A stretch of DNA of 64,000 nt from Ophiodon elongatus (Eukaryota; Chordata; Actinopteri; Perciformes; Hexagrammidae): NCBI GenBank assembly GCA_016806645.1, contig JACSYO010002054.1, positions 238,501 to 302,500 on the forward strand, given 5' to 3'. A program made the translations under genes and the position numbers. Positions 48,612 to 59,300 of the stretch are shown here, in pieces. How positions within the stretch are numbered: position 1 is the stretch's first letter; each line of letters begins with the position of its first letter. The notes below the pieces were generated by a model. That model saw only the letters and a list, made by a program, of their open reading frames with translations. It did not search any database and was not told the DNA's origin.

Positions 48612-49299
48612 TTTTATTATCTTTTTTAATTTTCTCATCAATGCCGTGTGATGCTTGTGTTGATGCTTCACTGGCTCTCATAATAAAGTAAGAGACAAAG
48701 AGGAAGAGCTTTTTTTCAACAGGAAGCAGAAGTTTCTGTGGTTAACGGGGTTAACAAGATGAATACTGGCTAACACAGAATGCTTAATGGCCTTGTAGGC
48801 CCTGTACAACTATTACAAGCATAATGTTTGTTTCAAGCTTCAAACTCTGGTGCTGAGAAATGAAGCCAACGTGGTAATGGCAAAAACTGCACTTCTTCAG
48901 ATGGCCACTTGAGGCTCGCTCCAAAAAAGAGTTAATCCCATAGACTGTATAAAACATATATAGTCTCTGTGACGTCACTCATATGTCTCTTAAAAGCCAA
49001 AGTGAAGCTCAAAGAGTATAGCTTTGGCCTTTGCCTTCTTGGCAGTGATAACAGTCTGATTCAAAAATAGGTAGAGGTTGTGCGTGGATGGAGCCGAGGC
49101 GGGCCAAATGAAGCCTGGCTACTGAAACACGCTCACCTAGCTTGAAGCTACCAAGTTAAGTTAGGTTAACCAGGCTAACAAGCTTTTCTAAGAAGCTAGG
49201 CAAAATGCTACTCACAGTTGCTAACGTTAACCCTGTGGTCTTGTTGCTCCCAATAGCCGGTTGATCCTGGTGCAAACATATAAATAATACTAACAAATG
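48612..49299. repeat. Segment R copy 1, between the two D copies
   Basis: This segment has a diverged direct copy at 52735-53345. Shared landmarks in order are TTCACTGGCTCTCATAAT, AAGTAAGAGACAAAGAG, TTTCTGTGGTTAACGGG, TTAACAAGATGAATACTGGC, CTCTGGTGCTGAGAAAT, GAGTTAATCCCATAG, GTCTCTGTGACGTCAC, GGTGCGTGGATG-like and AACCAGGCTAACAAGCT. It contains a GTTGCTAACGTTAACC motif near 49218-49233. Confidence 0.85.
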
Positions 49300-49798
49300 T
49301 AAAAATCTTTGTTGTTCATGAACAAACACCACACAGTACAAAATCGGTTATTCCACCCGTCAAATCCCCAAACGGCAGGTTGCAAAAGATTGTCTTCATC
49401 TGTGACATTGAACCTTTTTAATGACTTCATTACAAATGTTCTGCTTTCTATTTAGAGGAATTTATATTTCAGTTAATATTTGACACTTTTGATTGAGTTT
49501 ATTCAAATTTGTGATTTAATAGCTCCTCGGGCATCAATAATCCACATTTAAGCACTTCGTTTATTCATCTCATCTTCTGCCAATCTTTTGGTGTAAGCTG
49601 TTTAAGAGGACTTTTTTCAGAAGCTTTGGTTAGAAGTTTTATGGTACTCTGATTTACATGAACTCACTGCTGTGCTTTGAACAGCTGAGGTCCAAGTGGG
49701 CCAAAGTTTTCCTGGCAAAGTGCATGCGCCGCTTCCTGGTACACCACCGTCAGCTCCACATGTAGAATTAACAGCAGAGTGAAAAGCATTCAGTGATG
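49300..49798. repeat. Local duplication, segment D copy 2
   Basis: See the copy at 48117-48611. A minus-strand frame 49617-49916 and a plus-strand run ending in a TAG stop near 49763 are open here. The minus-strand frame is partly kept in copy 1 (48445-48681), with three of the few differences changing the amino acid. I see no sign of protein-level constraint, and no recognisable product. Confidence 0.9.
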
Positions 49799-50954
49799 AA
49801 CAATGCATATGTCTCATCCATTTCCTCTGGGGTACACTGGCCTCCACATTTGGGCCAAAGCCGCTCTTAAAGGGATCTCTGTCAAAAGGGTTGAGTGGCT
49901 GTAGGCTGGTTTTCAAATGTAACCAACCATGCTAGCCTGACTGTATATGATAGAAATTGCATTTGAGGAAAAATTCATGGGAGGCAGAGCTCATGCTGTG
50001 AAGGCTTCTTTAGAAATTGTCAGGAAACTGGGTCAGGGGGGGAATGTACAATCACAGAGCTTCTATTAAATAGAAAATGATTATATGGTACTGGTTTGGA
50101 TTGGAATAGAAGGAGATGAACAGGTGAAGTATGGAAGGAATTTTCAAAGTTCAACAAGTTAAGCAACAAGCACGTTTGCTTTTCAGAACTAAGGTTTTAC
50201 ATTAGTCGATGTCCTCAGCCCATTTCTACAGCAGTAACTCACTGCAAAATGAAGTCATGATTATAGTTGTATTCTATGGAAGCCCTGGAAAAAGCAGCTC
50301 ACTTTCAAAACATCCATCCAAAATGCATTTTAGATGGATGTTTAGCATGTCTGACTTAATGCAGGAGGCTGAAGTTCACATTGCATCACAGAACTGCATT
50401 TACAAGAAATCCCCTTTTCATTAACAATAGCCATGGCCTTTCCCTGACCTCAGCCACATGTTTTAGTGTATATTGTGCAGGAGCTGATAGTTTAGTCAAA
50501 GATTAACTTCAGAACTATGATGTGATCTCCTGCACTGTGGGATTTTACAGTAATTATTTAGATTGTTGCAGTCGTGGGTATTAAACCACGTATACAATGA
50601 ATGTTGACATTTGTGCAGTCTGTCAGAGCAAGTGATGTAATGCGAGTAAGGCCACATGTAAAGAGCAAGTACATCGAGCGACCACTATTGAAACTTAGTG
50701 GTATAATAACAAGTATACGTTGTTAAGTTAAGTTGTTACGTTATTATAACAACGTAAATCATAGTCTTTTTTCATACCATAACCAATTATATATGTTGCC
50801 TAAACCTAACTAATCTTTTCACAGCGTTAACTAATTGTGCATTTCTACAAGCCTGAACCAAGGCTGATATACTCATAAGAGATATTTTTGCTTCAGAAAC
50901 GTCCACATTCAATCCATACCGTGATTTGCAGAAACCTACAGTGCAAAAAAGTCT
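49799..50954. other. Non-coding stretch without recognisable gene
   Basis: Unique sequence. Near 50705-50756 are several short inverted GTTGTTA/TAACAAC motifs. Confidence 0.5.
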
Positions 50955-51129
50955 GCCGAAAATATTTGATTTATTATCACGGTCTGAAAGATGTTTTATT
51001 TAGAAAAATTACCGGAAAAATCCGCCTTGACGCTCGTCTCGGTCACGTGACACGTTACCCCAAAAATTAAGCCCACAAGCCAGTACAAATTAGTAAAAAC
51101 AAAGGTCTTTGGAGAGCTTCTTTGGAAAG

Positions 51130-51292
51130 GGGAAAAGGCCCAATGAGGAGACAGAAGAAGAAGAGCCCACGACTTACAAGAAAAAGAAAGCATTTAAAAG
51201 ACAATATCAGGAGTCCTACTTAAAATACGGGTTCATCGCTACAGGTTTTTCTCACACGCCCGCTCTGCATAATATGTGGCAATAATTCGGCG
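51130..51292 (+). pseudogene. N-terminal fragment of a hAT transposase (BED/SCAN-domain-3-like), frameshifted
   Basis: One frame reads an acidic-then-basic stretch followed by QYQESYLKYGFIATG and SHTP. That is the start of the zinc-knuckle region seen in hAT transposases and their domesticated relatives (ZBED/SCAND3-like proteins). The following Cys-x2-Cys (CIICGNN, 51266-51286) is displaced by one frame, which shows a frameshift after the SHTP motif, and stops follow at 51284 and 51293. The rest of the transposase, including its catalytic region, is absent; 3' non-coding element sequence follows. A dead remnant inside the element 50955-51492. Such elements are cut-and-paste transposons when intact. 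Confidence 0.72.
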
Positions 51293-51345
51293 TAATGGTG
51301 TGTTGTATTTTTCATGTGCTTTATTTTTTTTTATGCCGGTCATAT

Positions 51346-51409
51346 TATTTTATTACGTCATATTTATTACATCATATTTATTACATCATATTTATTACAT
51401 CATATTTAT
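51346..51409. repeat. Tandem repeat, 14-bp period, about 4 units
   Basis: TATTTATTACATCA is repeated in tandem (51361-51402 exact, with a diverged unit before and a partial one after). It lies inside the hAT remnant, upstream of its right terminal repeat, so the expansion followed or accompanied the internal deletion. Confidence 0.92.
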
Positions 51410-51492
51410 CGCCCACACCTTGAAGGCAGGTCCGTGAAAATATTGTCTTACACGAAACCGGTCCGTGGCCCAAAAAATGTTGGGCACCGCTG

Positions 51493-52734
51493 GTGTAGAG
51501 CACTTAATACACTGCTTTCATGAGCATATAACAGGACAGGTTATGTTGGGGGCCCAGCCACTGGGAGCGCTGTCATGGAATCAGCAGAGTAGAATCTACC
51601 TGTTTTTATGGGAGCGTGTATTTTAGAAACCTTTTTTTGTCCAAAAAAAGGTTCTAATTTCTAAAGGATCCTAATTTCTTAATTATCTTTGAATCTAGAC
51701 AGCAATCAATAAATCAAATGACCTGACAAAAAAAGAAAGAAAGAAAAACATCTGGTAATTCTTACTGTTGCAGCACTGTAATAAGCCTAATAATTAAATG
51801 ATTGGACGGGCTACTTGCCTGTGCACTCATTGCGCGTCACAAGAGTCTTCCACAAGCTGCTATCTTCACAGCTGTGAGTGCTAATAAAAGCCATGTTGGT
51901 TGTTTAAGTTCACAATGGAAAATTTAGGGGAGTTGCTTTTGAGGGAGACCTGAAGGGACGGGCTGTCAGTGTTGCTGACTTGGCTACTTTCTTTCTAGAT
52001 TTAGCAACTTTTGGAGCTGGTGGTACTAGCTACTTATATTCGGAACGCGTTGACAACACTGGCCTGGGTTTTACGGTTGCAGCTTCTCCAATGTTGACGG
52101 CGCCAGCTTTGAAGTGCAGTAAATTCATCAATGGTTTCAAGGATCAGCCAGCCTCTAATTATTAACCCATCGCAACATACACAGTAGATACATAGAGTGG
52201 ATCATTTCTTTCTATTTTCTTCCAGTCTATATATGTTATTTGATGTTTTGATGAGGCCACTTAAAGCCCCACTTACTTATAAGCAGTGTTGGTGTACTGA
52301 GGCCAGAAGCCTGTTGATAGAATTTTATTTTTTAATAATATATAAAAAGGTTCTGGGCATTCCATTTCACAATACTTTGAGCCCTGACCAAAATAATATG
52401 AGAGCATTTATTTCATAAATTATTAAAGAACTGCCATATAAGGTCAGCCTGACTCTCTCTGCTATTGAATGTGTGTAACTGTGACTCTCATTATGACGAT
52501 ATCTTTGAGGCTACGACTCACTTATAGATAAGTGTGTCACATCATTATAAAATGCCAAAAAATCATGAATATATTTAAAGTGAGGATTTTGTCAGTAGAG
52601 TTTGAATTTTAGATTATAATTCACACTCTCAATACAAAAATATCCTGAAAATACTTTATATTACAATATTCAGATTTCTGCCACTTGTTGCCTCTTTAGT
52701 CAATCTACCAGCACTTGGGTCATGTTTCAGAAGA
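51493..52734. other. Non-coding stretch without recognisable gene
   Basis: No supportable exon or RNA gene. AT-rich unique sequence. Confidence 0.5.
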
Positions 52735-53345
52735 CAACGATGTATTATTATCTTTTTTTAATTTTCTGGTGCCAGAGCAGGTCAACTCATCAGTGCTGTG
52801 TGATGATTGTGTTGTTGTATGATTGAGCTTCACTGGCTCTCATAATCAAGTAAGAGACAAAGAGAAAGGGCTATTTTCAACAAGAAGCAGATGTTTCTGT
52901 GGTTAACGGGATTAACAAGATGAATACTGGCTAACACACAATGCTAAATTGCCTTGTAGTCCCTGTACAACGATTACAACCATAATGTCTGTTTCAAGCT
53001 GCGACCTCTGGTGCTGAGAAATTTCCACTTTAGGCTGGCTCCAAAAAGGAGTTAATCCCATAGTCTGTATAAAGCACATAAGTCTCTGTGACGTCACCGA
53101 TCAAATTCTGAAGAGTCAAAATGAAGCCCAAAGAGGCAAAGATGACCTTTGCCATCTTGGCATTGATAACACAGCCTGATTAAAAAATGGGTAGCGGTGG
53201 TGCGTGGATGAGGCCGAGGCATGCCAAATGAAGCCCGGTTGCTAAAACATACCCACCTAGCTCGAAGCTATCAAGCTAACTAAGGCTAACCAGGCTAACA
53301 AGCTATGCCAAGAGTTGCTCTAGCCGGCTAAAGTTAACGTTAATG
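52735..53345. repeat. Segment R copy 2
   Basis: Diverged direct copy of 48612-49299, in the same orientation, about 4.1 kb downstream. Blocks of 15-20 identical bases alternate with indels, including extra sequence around 52769-52795. It is not flanked by segment D, so R can occur without D. It is most simply an interspersed repeat. Confidence 0.82.
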
Positions 53346-56300
53346 AAATCGTACATGGTAACTATACAACTCCAGGGAACTCTGCAATCCTGTCAGCTCC
53401 TCCAACTTGTGCATTAATGTGAAGGTTATTCACCATAAAGCACACACCTCCTCCTTTCTCTGTTGAATGCTGCTGTCTGGTACTCTGTAGGACTTAGTCA
53501 AGTTTCAGGGACATTACATTTCCTGATATCCTGTTGGAAACTGATGCTAGCACCGAGGTCACCCAGGGGCAGCCTATCATTCAATATAATATAACTCAGC
53601 ATAAAATTATATTAAGGCTTAAATTCATGCATATTTAAGAGCTTGACTGACAGGTGGGTGCCGTCTCAGGTCGCTGGCTGCTAGCTGTCTGCTCTGCTGT
53701 GTCACTGCCAAGGCGGCAACAGCCTTGGACACCCACTTTGGGCGACACAGCGGCTCTTCAGAAACATTTTGGTGATGTCACGGAGACTATACGTCCATAT
53801 TATATACAGTCCCTGATCTGTACAAGGGAAATCACAATTCACCTGCCGAAAAACAGTACATCCAATGGATATTCATGTCCATGTCTCTGTTACACCCCAG
53901 ACTAGATCAGACTGGCTTCCACGCTTCAAGATGAAATGATACACACATTCCCCCAGAACCACACATAAATATTAAATGCACGAACAAAGACAAGCAGCAC
54001 TTGTGCACAGCGCTCCAAAGTGCAATACACTCTTGGGGACCCCTTACCTTTTCTGTGTTGTTCTTTCCTTTGTAAACCTTTGGTTTGAAGGCCACCATGG
54101 GCTCCCCTGATGCCAGCTGAATAAAGGGAAATCACTGGAACCTGTCATCTAGATTCACCTTGCAGCCAGGCAGCAGGAAGACGGGGAAATTAAGCTACCT
54201 TGTGTTTGCTGTGTTTGGGGTTCTCCTTCACATGCAGTGGCACTAGCCAGAGAGAAAATCCAGTCCCTTGAGCTTCTACACTTTCCACTGATAAAGGATA
54301 GCCACATTTTGTAACTTCTTGAATTTGCAGTTTGCTAGTTCAGTTCATGTTTATGTATACATCCCTTTATCATCAGCATGCACATCAAACACATCACCAT
54401 ATTTTCTGTTCTGGTCCCATCCATCTATTTTCAAGTTGCTTATCCTGGTTGATGTTGCGGTGGCAAAAGGACCATTAGAGCAGCCCAAGCGTTCATTTGA
54501 CCAGCATCTTCCTCCAACTCTCCATCTGAAAATGAAAAAGAAGACAACAGGAAGAGAGAAATGTCAAATTAAGAGGCTGTCTGCTGCTGTTGCTGAGCTT
54601 CCTGTGCTTGTTAGCCACAACCAAGCACACAGCTGGCCACCTCCAATGCAAGTGGTATCCCCAAAATCAAAGACAAGCCAATTTCAAGTAATTGTGGCAG
54701 TTACACATGTGCACACATTTTCACACAGCAGCTCAGTCTGACAATAAACCATATATCCAAGTATTATTATCATCATTATCTTTGTTAAATTGTGTTACTT
54801 TGTTAGCCCATTCTGTGTTATATTTGTGTCTTTGTTTGGCTTTCCTGCAAATTGCCATGTAAATGAGTCACAGGCTTTACGCTATATAACTAGACTGCTC
54901 ATAGATCAGACTGCGGGTGTCTAGATCTATCTGTCTATGTTAGCACGGTGATGGACTGGCAAGATATCTCCCTGCCAACCATGCACTTCATGCACTACAG
55001 TCCCTGATGACCATGAGATGGAATAAACGATGAATGGATGTTTCCTTGGATCCTGTTTACTGTGGAGCTGCCACTTATTTTCCACTTACATTCTCTGTAG
55101 AGTTTTTCACCTGAGAAAGAGTCCAGGAATACTTCATAAATAACAGTAAGAGGTGATGAGGTGGGTGGCGGGCTCTTAATGGCTGGCAGCCTTGACACAA
55201 CATGCAGCTTTCTTCACCTATTATGATAATGCCGGCGAATACTGTTGACCCATTAACCTTGACCAAAGTGACACCCAAGGAAATAACACTACACAAAAAA
55301 TGCTGCCACCCCTGCTGTGGGGCTTCCACCCTAGCTGCCTCTGTTGCTACAGAGCTGACATAATTCATCCCTTATTATGTTTTACAGTATTTCTTTATTA
55401 AATAGACATATTTAAAAGGACGCTCTGTAACACCCATGTGCTAATCTGAATACAAGAATCTTGACTGCTCTGGGTTAGAGTAGCTGGATTGGCCTGCTGA
55501 TAAAAAAGACTTTCAGCTTTAGAAAAATCCATGGTGAAGGAGAGCAGGGTGAGAGATCTAAAGGAGAGACAGAGGATGACGAACAAAGAGATCAGGAAAT
55601 AGCAGAAAGAGAAGAGGGAGATGGAGAAGAATGTGAGAGAGGAGTATGATGTGAATTGCAGCACTGTTCGTATCATGCAGTCGGATAACCTGCTGAATTG
55701 CTTCCAGTGAGAGGAAATGTTTTGCATACTGGCAGTATTTTTTTAATTCATGCCATGAAAGTAGATTACAAGGTTTAAAGCAAAACATGTTTCCAATTAA
55801 GTGCAGCAACAAACATACAGTATATCTGAATAGGATGTTTATAATTAATTAAAACTTTTAAGAATTCCATGCTTTTAGCATTACAGCCAACAACCTTGGC
55901 AAGAACATGAAGTGCATTTATTTTGGAAGAGAGTGAAAGTACGACGTAACTTGGTCATACATAGGTTTACTTACTCAGTAGTTTTGCCTCTCAACTTTAC
56001 ACAAACTATTGTCGGTTGCCTGGTGCATGTTGGTGATCATGGTCATAATCACAGAAAGTTGCTCACTTTGATCGACAAATGCAGCTTACGTGAGCTACAT
56101 TTAATTAAAGCTAGCCAAAGCCCGAGCTAGCTTTGTTTTAGCCTCAAACGGAAATTCCTATATTGATGTAAAACCACGTCTTCCAATCAGTGTTTACTTT
56201 GTATATACATTTTGCAGCTGTGTTTGGGAAATAGGAAAGCTACAGTAGCTTGGATAACAGCGCTACGGAGCACTGTATTTGATGGATTTACTGTTTATCA

Positions 56301-59300
56301 GGCCACAAATGAAACAAGAATTAGCAAGCTAGCGCAGCGAGTGTAGCCACATGAATTCAGCCAGCGCAAACCCCAGCACGGGGGGTCACTGCGGGCTGCT
56401 GGTTCGAACCTGTGTAACGGCAGCAACAGAAAGGCCCTGCCACTGGCCACCAGACTTCGGCCCCCAGCGCCACTACAAAACCCTTTCTTCCCCTCTTCTG
56501 AAAAAACACAAAGAGGAAACACTGACAATGTATTTCATAAACAAGATAGAAATTTTACATACCAGTCTAGGGTTGAAAGGATCTGTTTTTAGTCCTTTCA
56601 AATCCCGCCAATTTTCTCGATCTGTTGAATGACCGTGAAAGGTTGACTCATGTTTTTGCCCGTGCCCTATCTCAGTCCCTTTTTAGCTTTTTTTTTTTTT
56701 TGTTGTTTTTTAGCTCTTCTTTTTCAATTTTCAACTGGATGACTGCCACACTTTGACTGTGAATATGTAAACATTAGCTCTTCCGGTCTGTGTGCATAAA
56801 TAATTTTGTCTGATGTTAGGGGGAATCAGACCCGATGGCCATGTTTGCTTTTGTCTGTCATGTCTTTTGTCTGTCATGTCAGTATTGAATTGAGACTGTT
56901 GCATAACCAGTTAAAATATCCTTGTTGTACTGTTACTGTCAGGAAGTGAAGGGAGAAACAGTGTCTAACAAAGTAACAAAAAGAGACAGAGTTCAGGATG
57001 AAAATGATAGTAGTTATTGGTCTTCACTTGAGGCGCATTGAAGGAGCATTTTATTGGCTTATGCAACCAGATATTACAGTGACTTATCTATTATTAGACT
57101 GCTGCTGAGTGATGCTTTGATCAAGTCATCGAACAAACTGTATGTTCTTCATGTCTTTCTCCATGGCATATTTGTGTAGCTTATTGTCAGGCTTTTAGCC
57201 AAATGTTGATCTAGATCTCAGAGAAGGTCTGCAGCAACACACCGTGGTTTCATACATCTGTTCATCATCAACCTTTTTGTAGTAGCACTGATTGTGTCAT
57301 GTGTACATTTTGTCTTCACCGGTCATCAAATTAAACCCAAATGTTTCACTTGGAAACTTGTATTGTGTTTGGGTAATGGAAGGTGTTTTGAGAGGATTAG
57401 TGGAATTTGGGTTTCACGGTGTGACATCGTGAGTGACACTGAAACATTATGTAAATGCTGCAATAATCCCACTCTGATTGCTCCTCACTTGTTGTAGTTG
57501 TGTTTTTTAATTGTCCCACTTACATAAAGACAGCTAAATTATGTGCTAAATTATCTTTTTCTGAATCATTGGGACTGCCAAATTATTTCCACTCCCACTG
57601 TTACAATTCACAGAAAATTGTGCTCCATAATAATGTAGTTTCTCTCAAGTGCTCTCATGATCTTTGACAGCACACAGGTATTGAAGAAAGACGTGTCTCA
57701 CCTTTGACTAACCAATTAGAATTTTCCTTTTGATGGACGTGGAACCACAGACAAATGTGTCTGTTCAGTTCTTAAAAGCTGACACTGCAAGTAACAGGAC
57801 ACATTTATTACCTCTCAGTATGATTCAAAATAGGTAGAAATAATGAATAAGCTGGCAAGGCCTAGCTTTTTAAAAAATGCCTGCATTAACATACCCATGG
57901 TCTCCTTAGAAAGGCAATAAACTAAAGAATGAAAGAAACAAAACTAAAGAAACTGAATAAACAAAATTTCAAAGGATCATCATTATAACTAAGATCCCAT
58001 GGATAATGATGCAACTGAATATCTTTTACTCCTCTTAACTACAACTTGGACTGTACATTGATGCAAATACATTGAAATGCATAATTTATAGTACAATGTA
58101 TACAGATATACTCAGGAGGTCTCCATGTTTTGGTCATGTCCACCATTTACATGTTGACTCTTTACTGACCATTTAACGTCAAAATATTATCTATGTATAT
58201 TTACAAATAACATAAATCTCCCAAAAAATATGAAAAAGTAATAAACACAAAGATTATTGATCAATGTCTTGTATGACTGAAAAGCTCCTTGCTATACAAG
58301 CAGATACATGCCAGGGCCCTCAGTGCCCTATAAAGTATCCACAGATGTATCTCAGCCAGAGGAGCCAGCCAGAGCTCCCACTAGGGAAAGTCTCTCAAAT
58401 TTGACTAAGATGGCTGCAGACTAAGGTTCTTTCAAGGATGGATGAACTCACTGCAACCTACCGTCAGCCCAAACTTAACTGTGGAACCCTTTTGGCATGT
58501 AAAACATATGCCTTGGTGAACCTTTCTGGCAAGGACATTGATATATGTCACTGTGACTGAAATGTGAGTTTCGACTGCTTTGTTTCCCAGTTTGTAACAG
58601 ACACTGTCTTTTTTCGCATCACGGTACTTTTAGGTGGTATAAAAGCAGTTTCCAGCAATACCAAGCATATTATTGTAGACTGATGAGAAAAATTATCCTG
58701 GATGTTTTGAACACAACTTGCTCAAATATTTCCAAAGTAATATCAGAACAACTTTGATAAAATACTTCATAATAAGACATAGTTTGCGCAACATACAGTT
58801 GGTTTACAGATTCTGAAAGTTCAAGACTTTATGTTTTTAAAACAGTATAATATCTTCGATGAATACACTATTCCATTGCAACTTCTTCTAAGTAACCCAC
58901 AGGGTTTGACCCGGTACCGTATCCATTGGGCTCAATGAGTTTATTTAATCCATCTCTGTCTCCATGTCTAATCTCCACTGAATAAAACTGAAGCCCCATT
59001 CACTGTGATGTTAACACATATTAATGTGTGATTCATGCAGAATGGTAAAGTACAGTCATACCATGCATGTTGATCAGTTTCATGCTGGCTGTATGCAAGA
59101 AGCTGACGAGCATTTAAAGTGTTTATTGGTGTCTCATACAAGACATGAAATGAAAAAAAAACATCTACGGTATTTGGCAAACACTTTCATTTGCTTTGAA
59201 ATATATTTGTCATATGGGATTTGTTTGTGTGGCTTATGCTATGAGAATGTTTGTGACAGCAGCTTGTCTGGCAAACAGTTGATGCAGACTTTTTTACAGA

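Larger units (their letters stand above)
50955..51492 (+). mobile_element. hAT transposon remnant (internally deleted)
   Basis: The right end GGGCACCGCTG (to 51492), read inward, is CAGCGGTGCCCAAC followed by GGGCCACGGACCGGTTTCG. This is the terminal pattern of a large hAT group in vertebrates. The left part (TTATCACGGTCTGAAAGATG near 50975 and GTCTCGGTCACGTGACACG near 51037) resembles the untranslated leader of the same elements and leads into the start of a transposase frame. The left terminal repeat and the 8-bp duplication (GTGTAGAG would be expected) were not found, so the left end is approximate and probably truncated. Almost all of the transposase is deleted. Confidence 0.75.

Noticed and set aside
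54319..54741. A 140-codon plus-strand frame
   Set aside because: No domain, and it begins in sequence that looks like a decayed CCATCCAT-type fish repeat.
56385..56425. A B-box-like GGTTCGAACC that could mark another SINE or tRNA
   Set aside because: No A box at the right distance and no SINE body around it.
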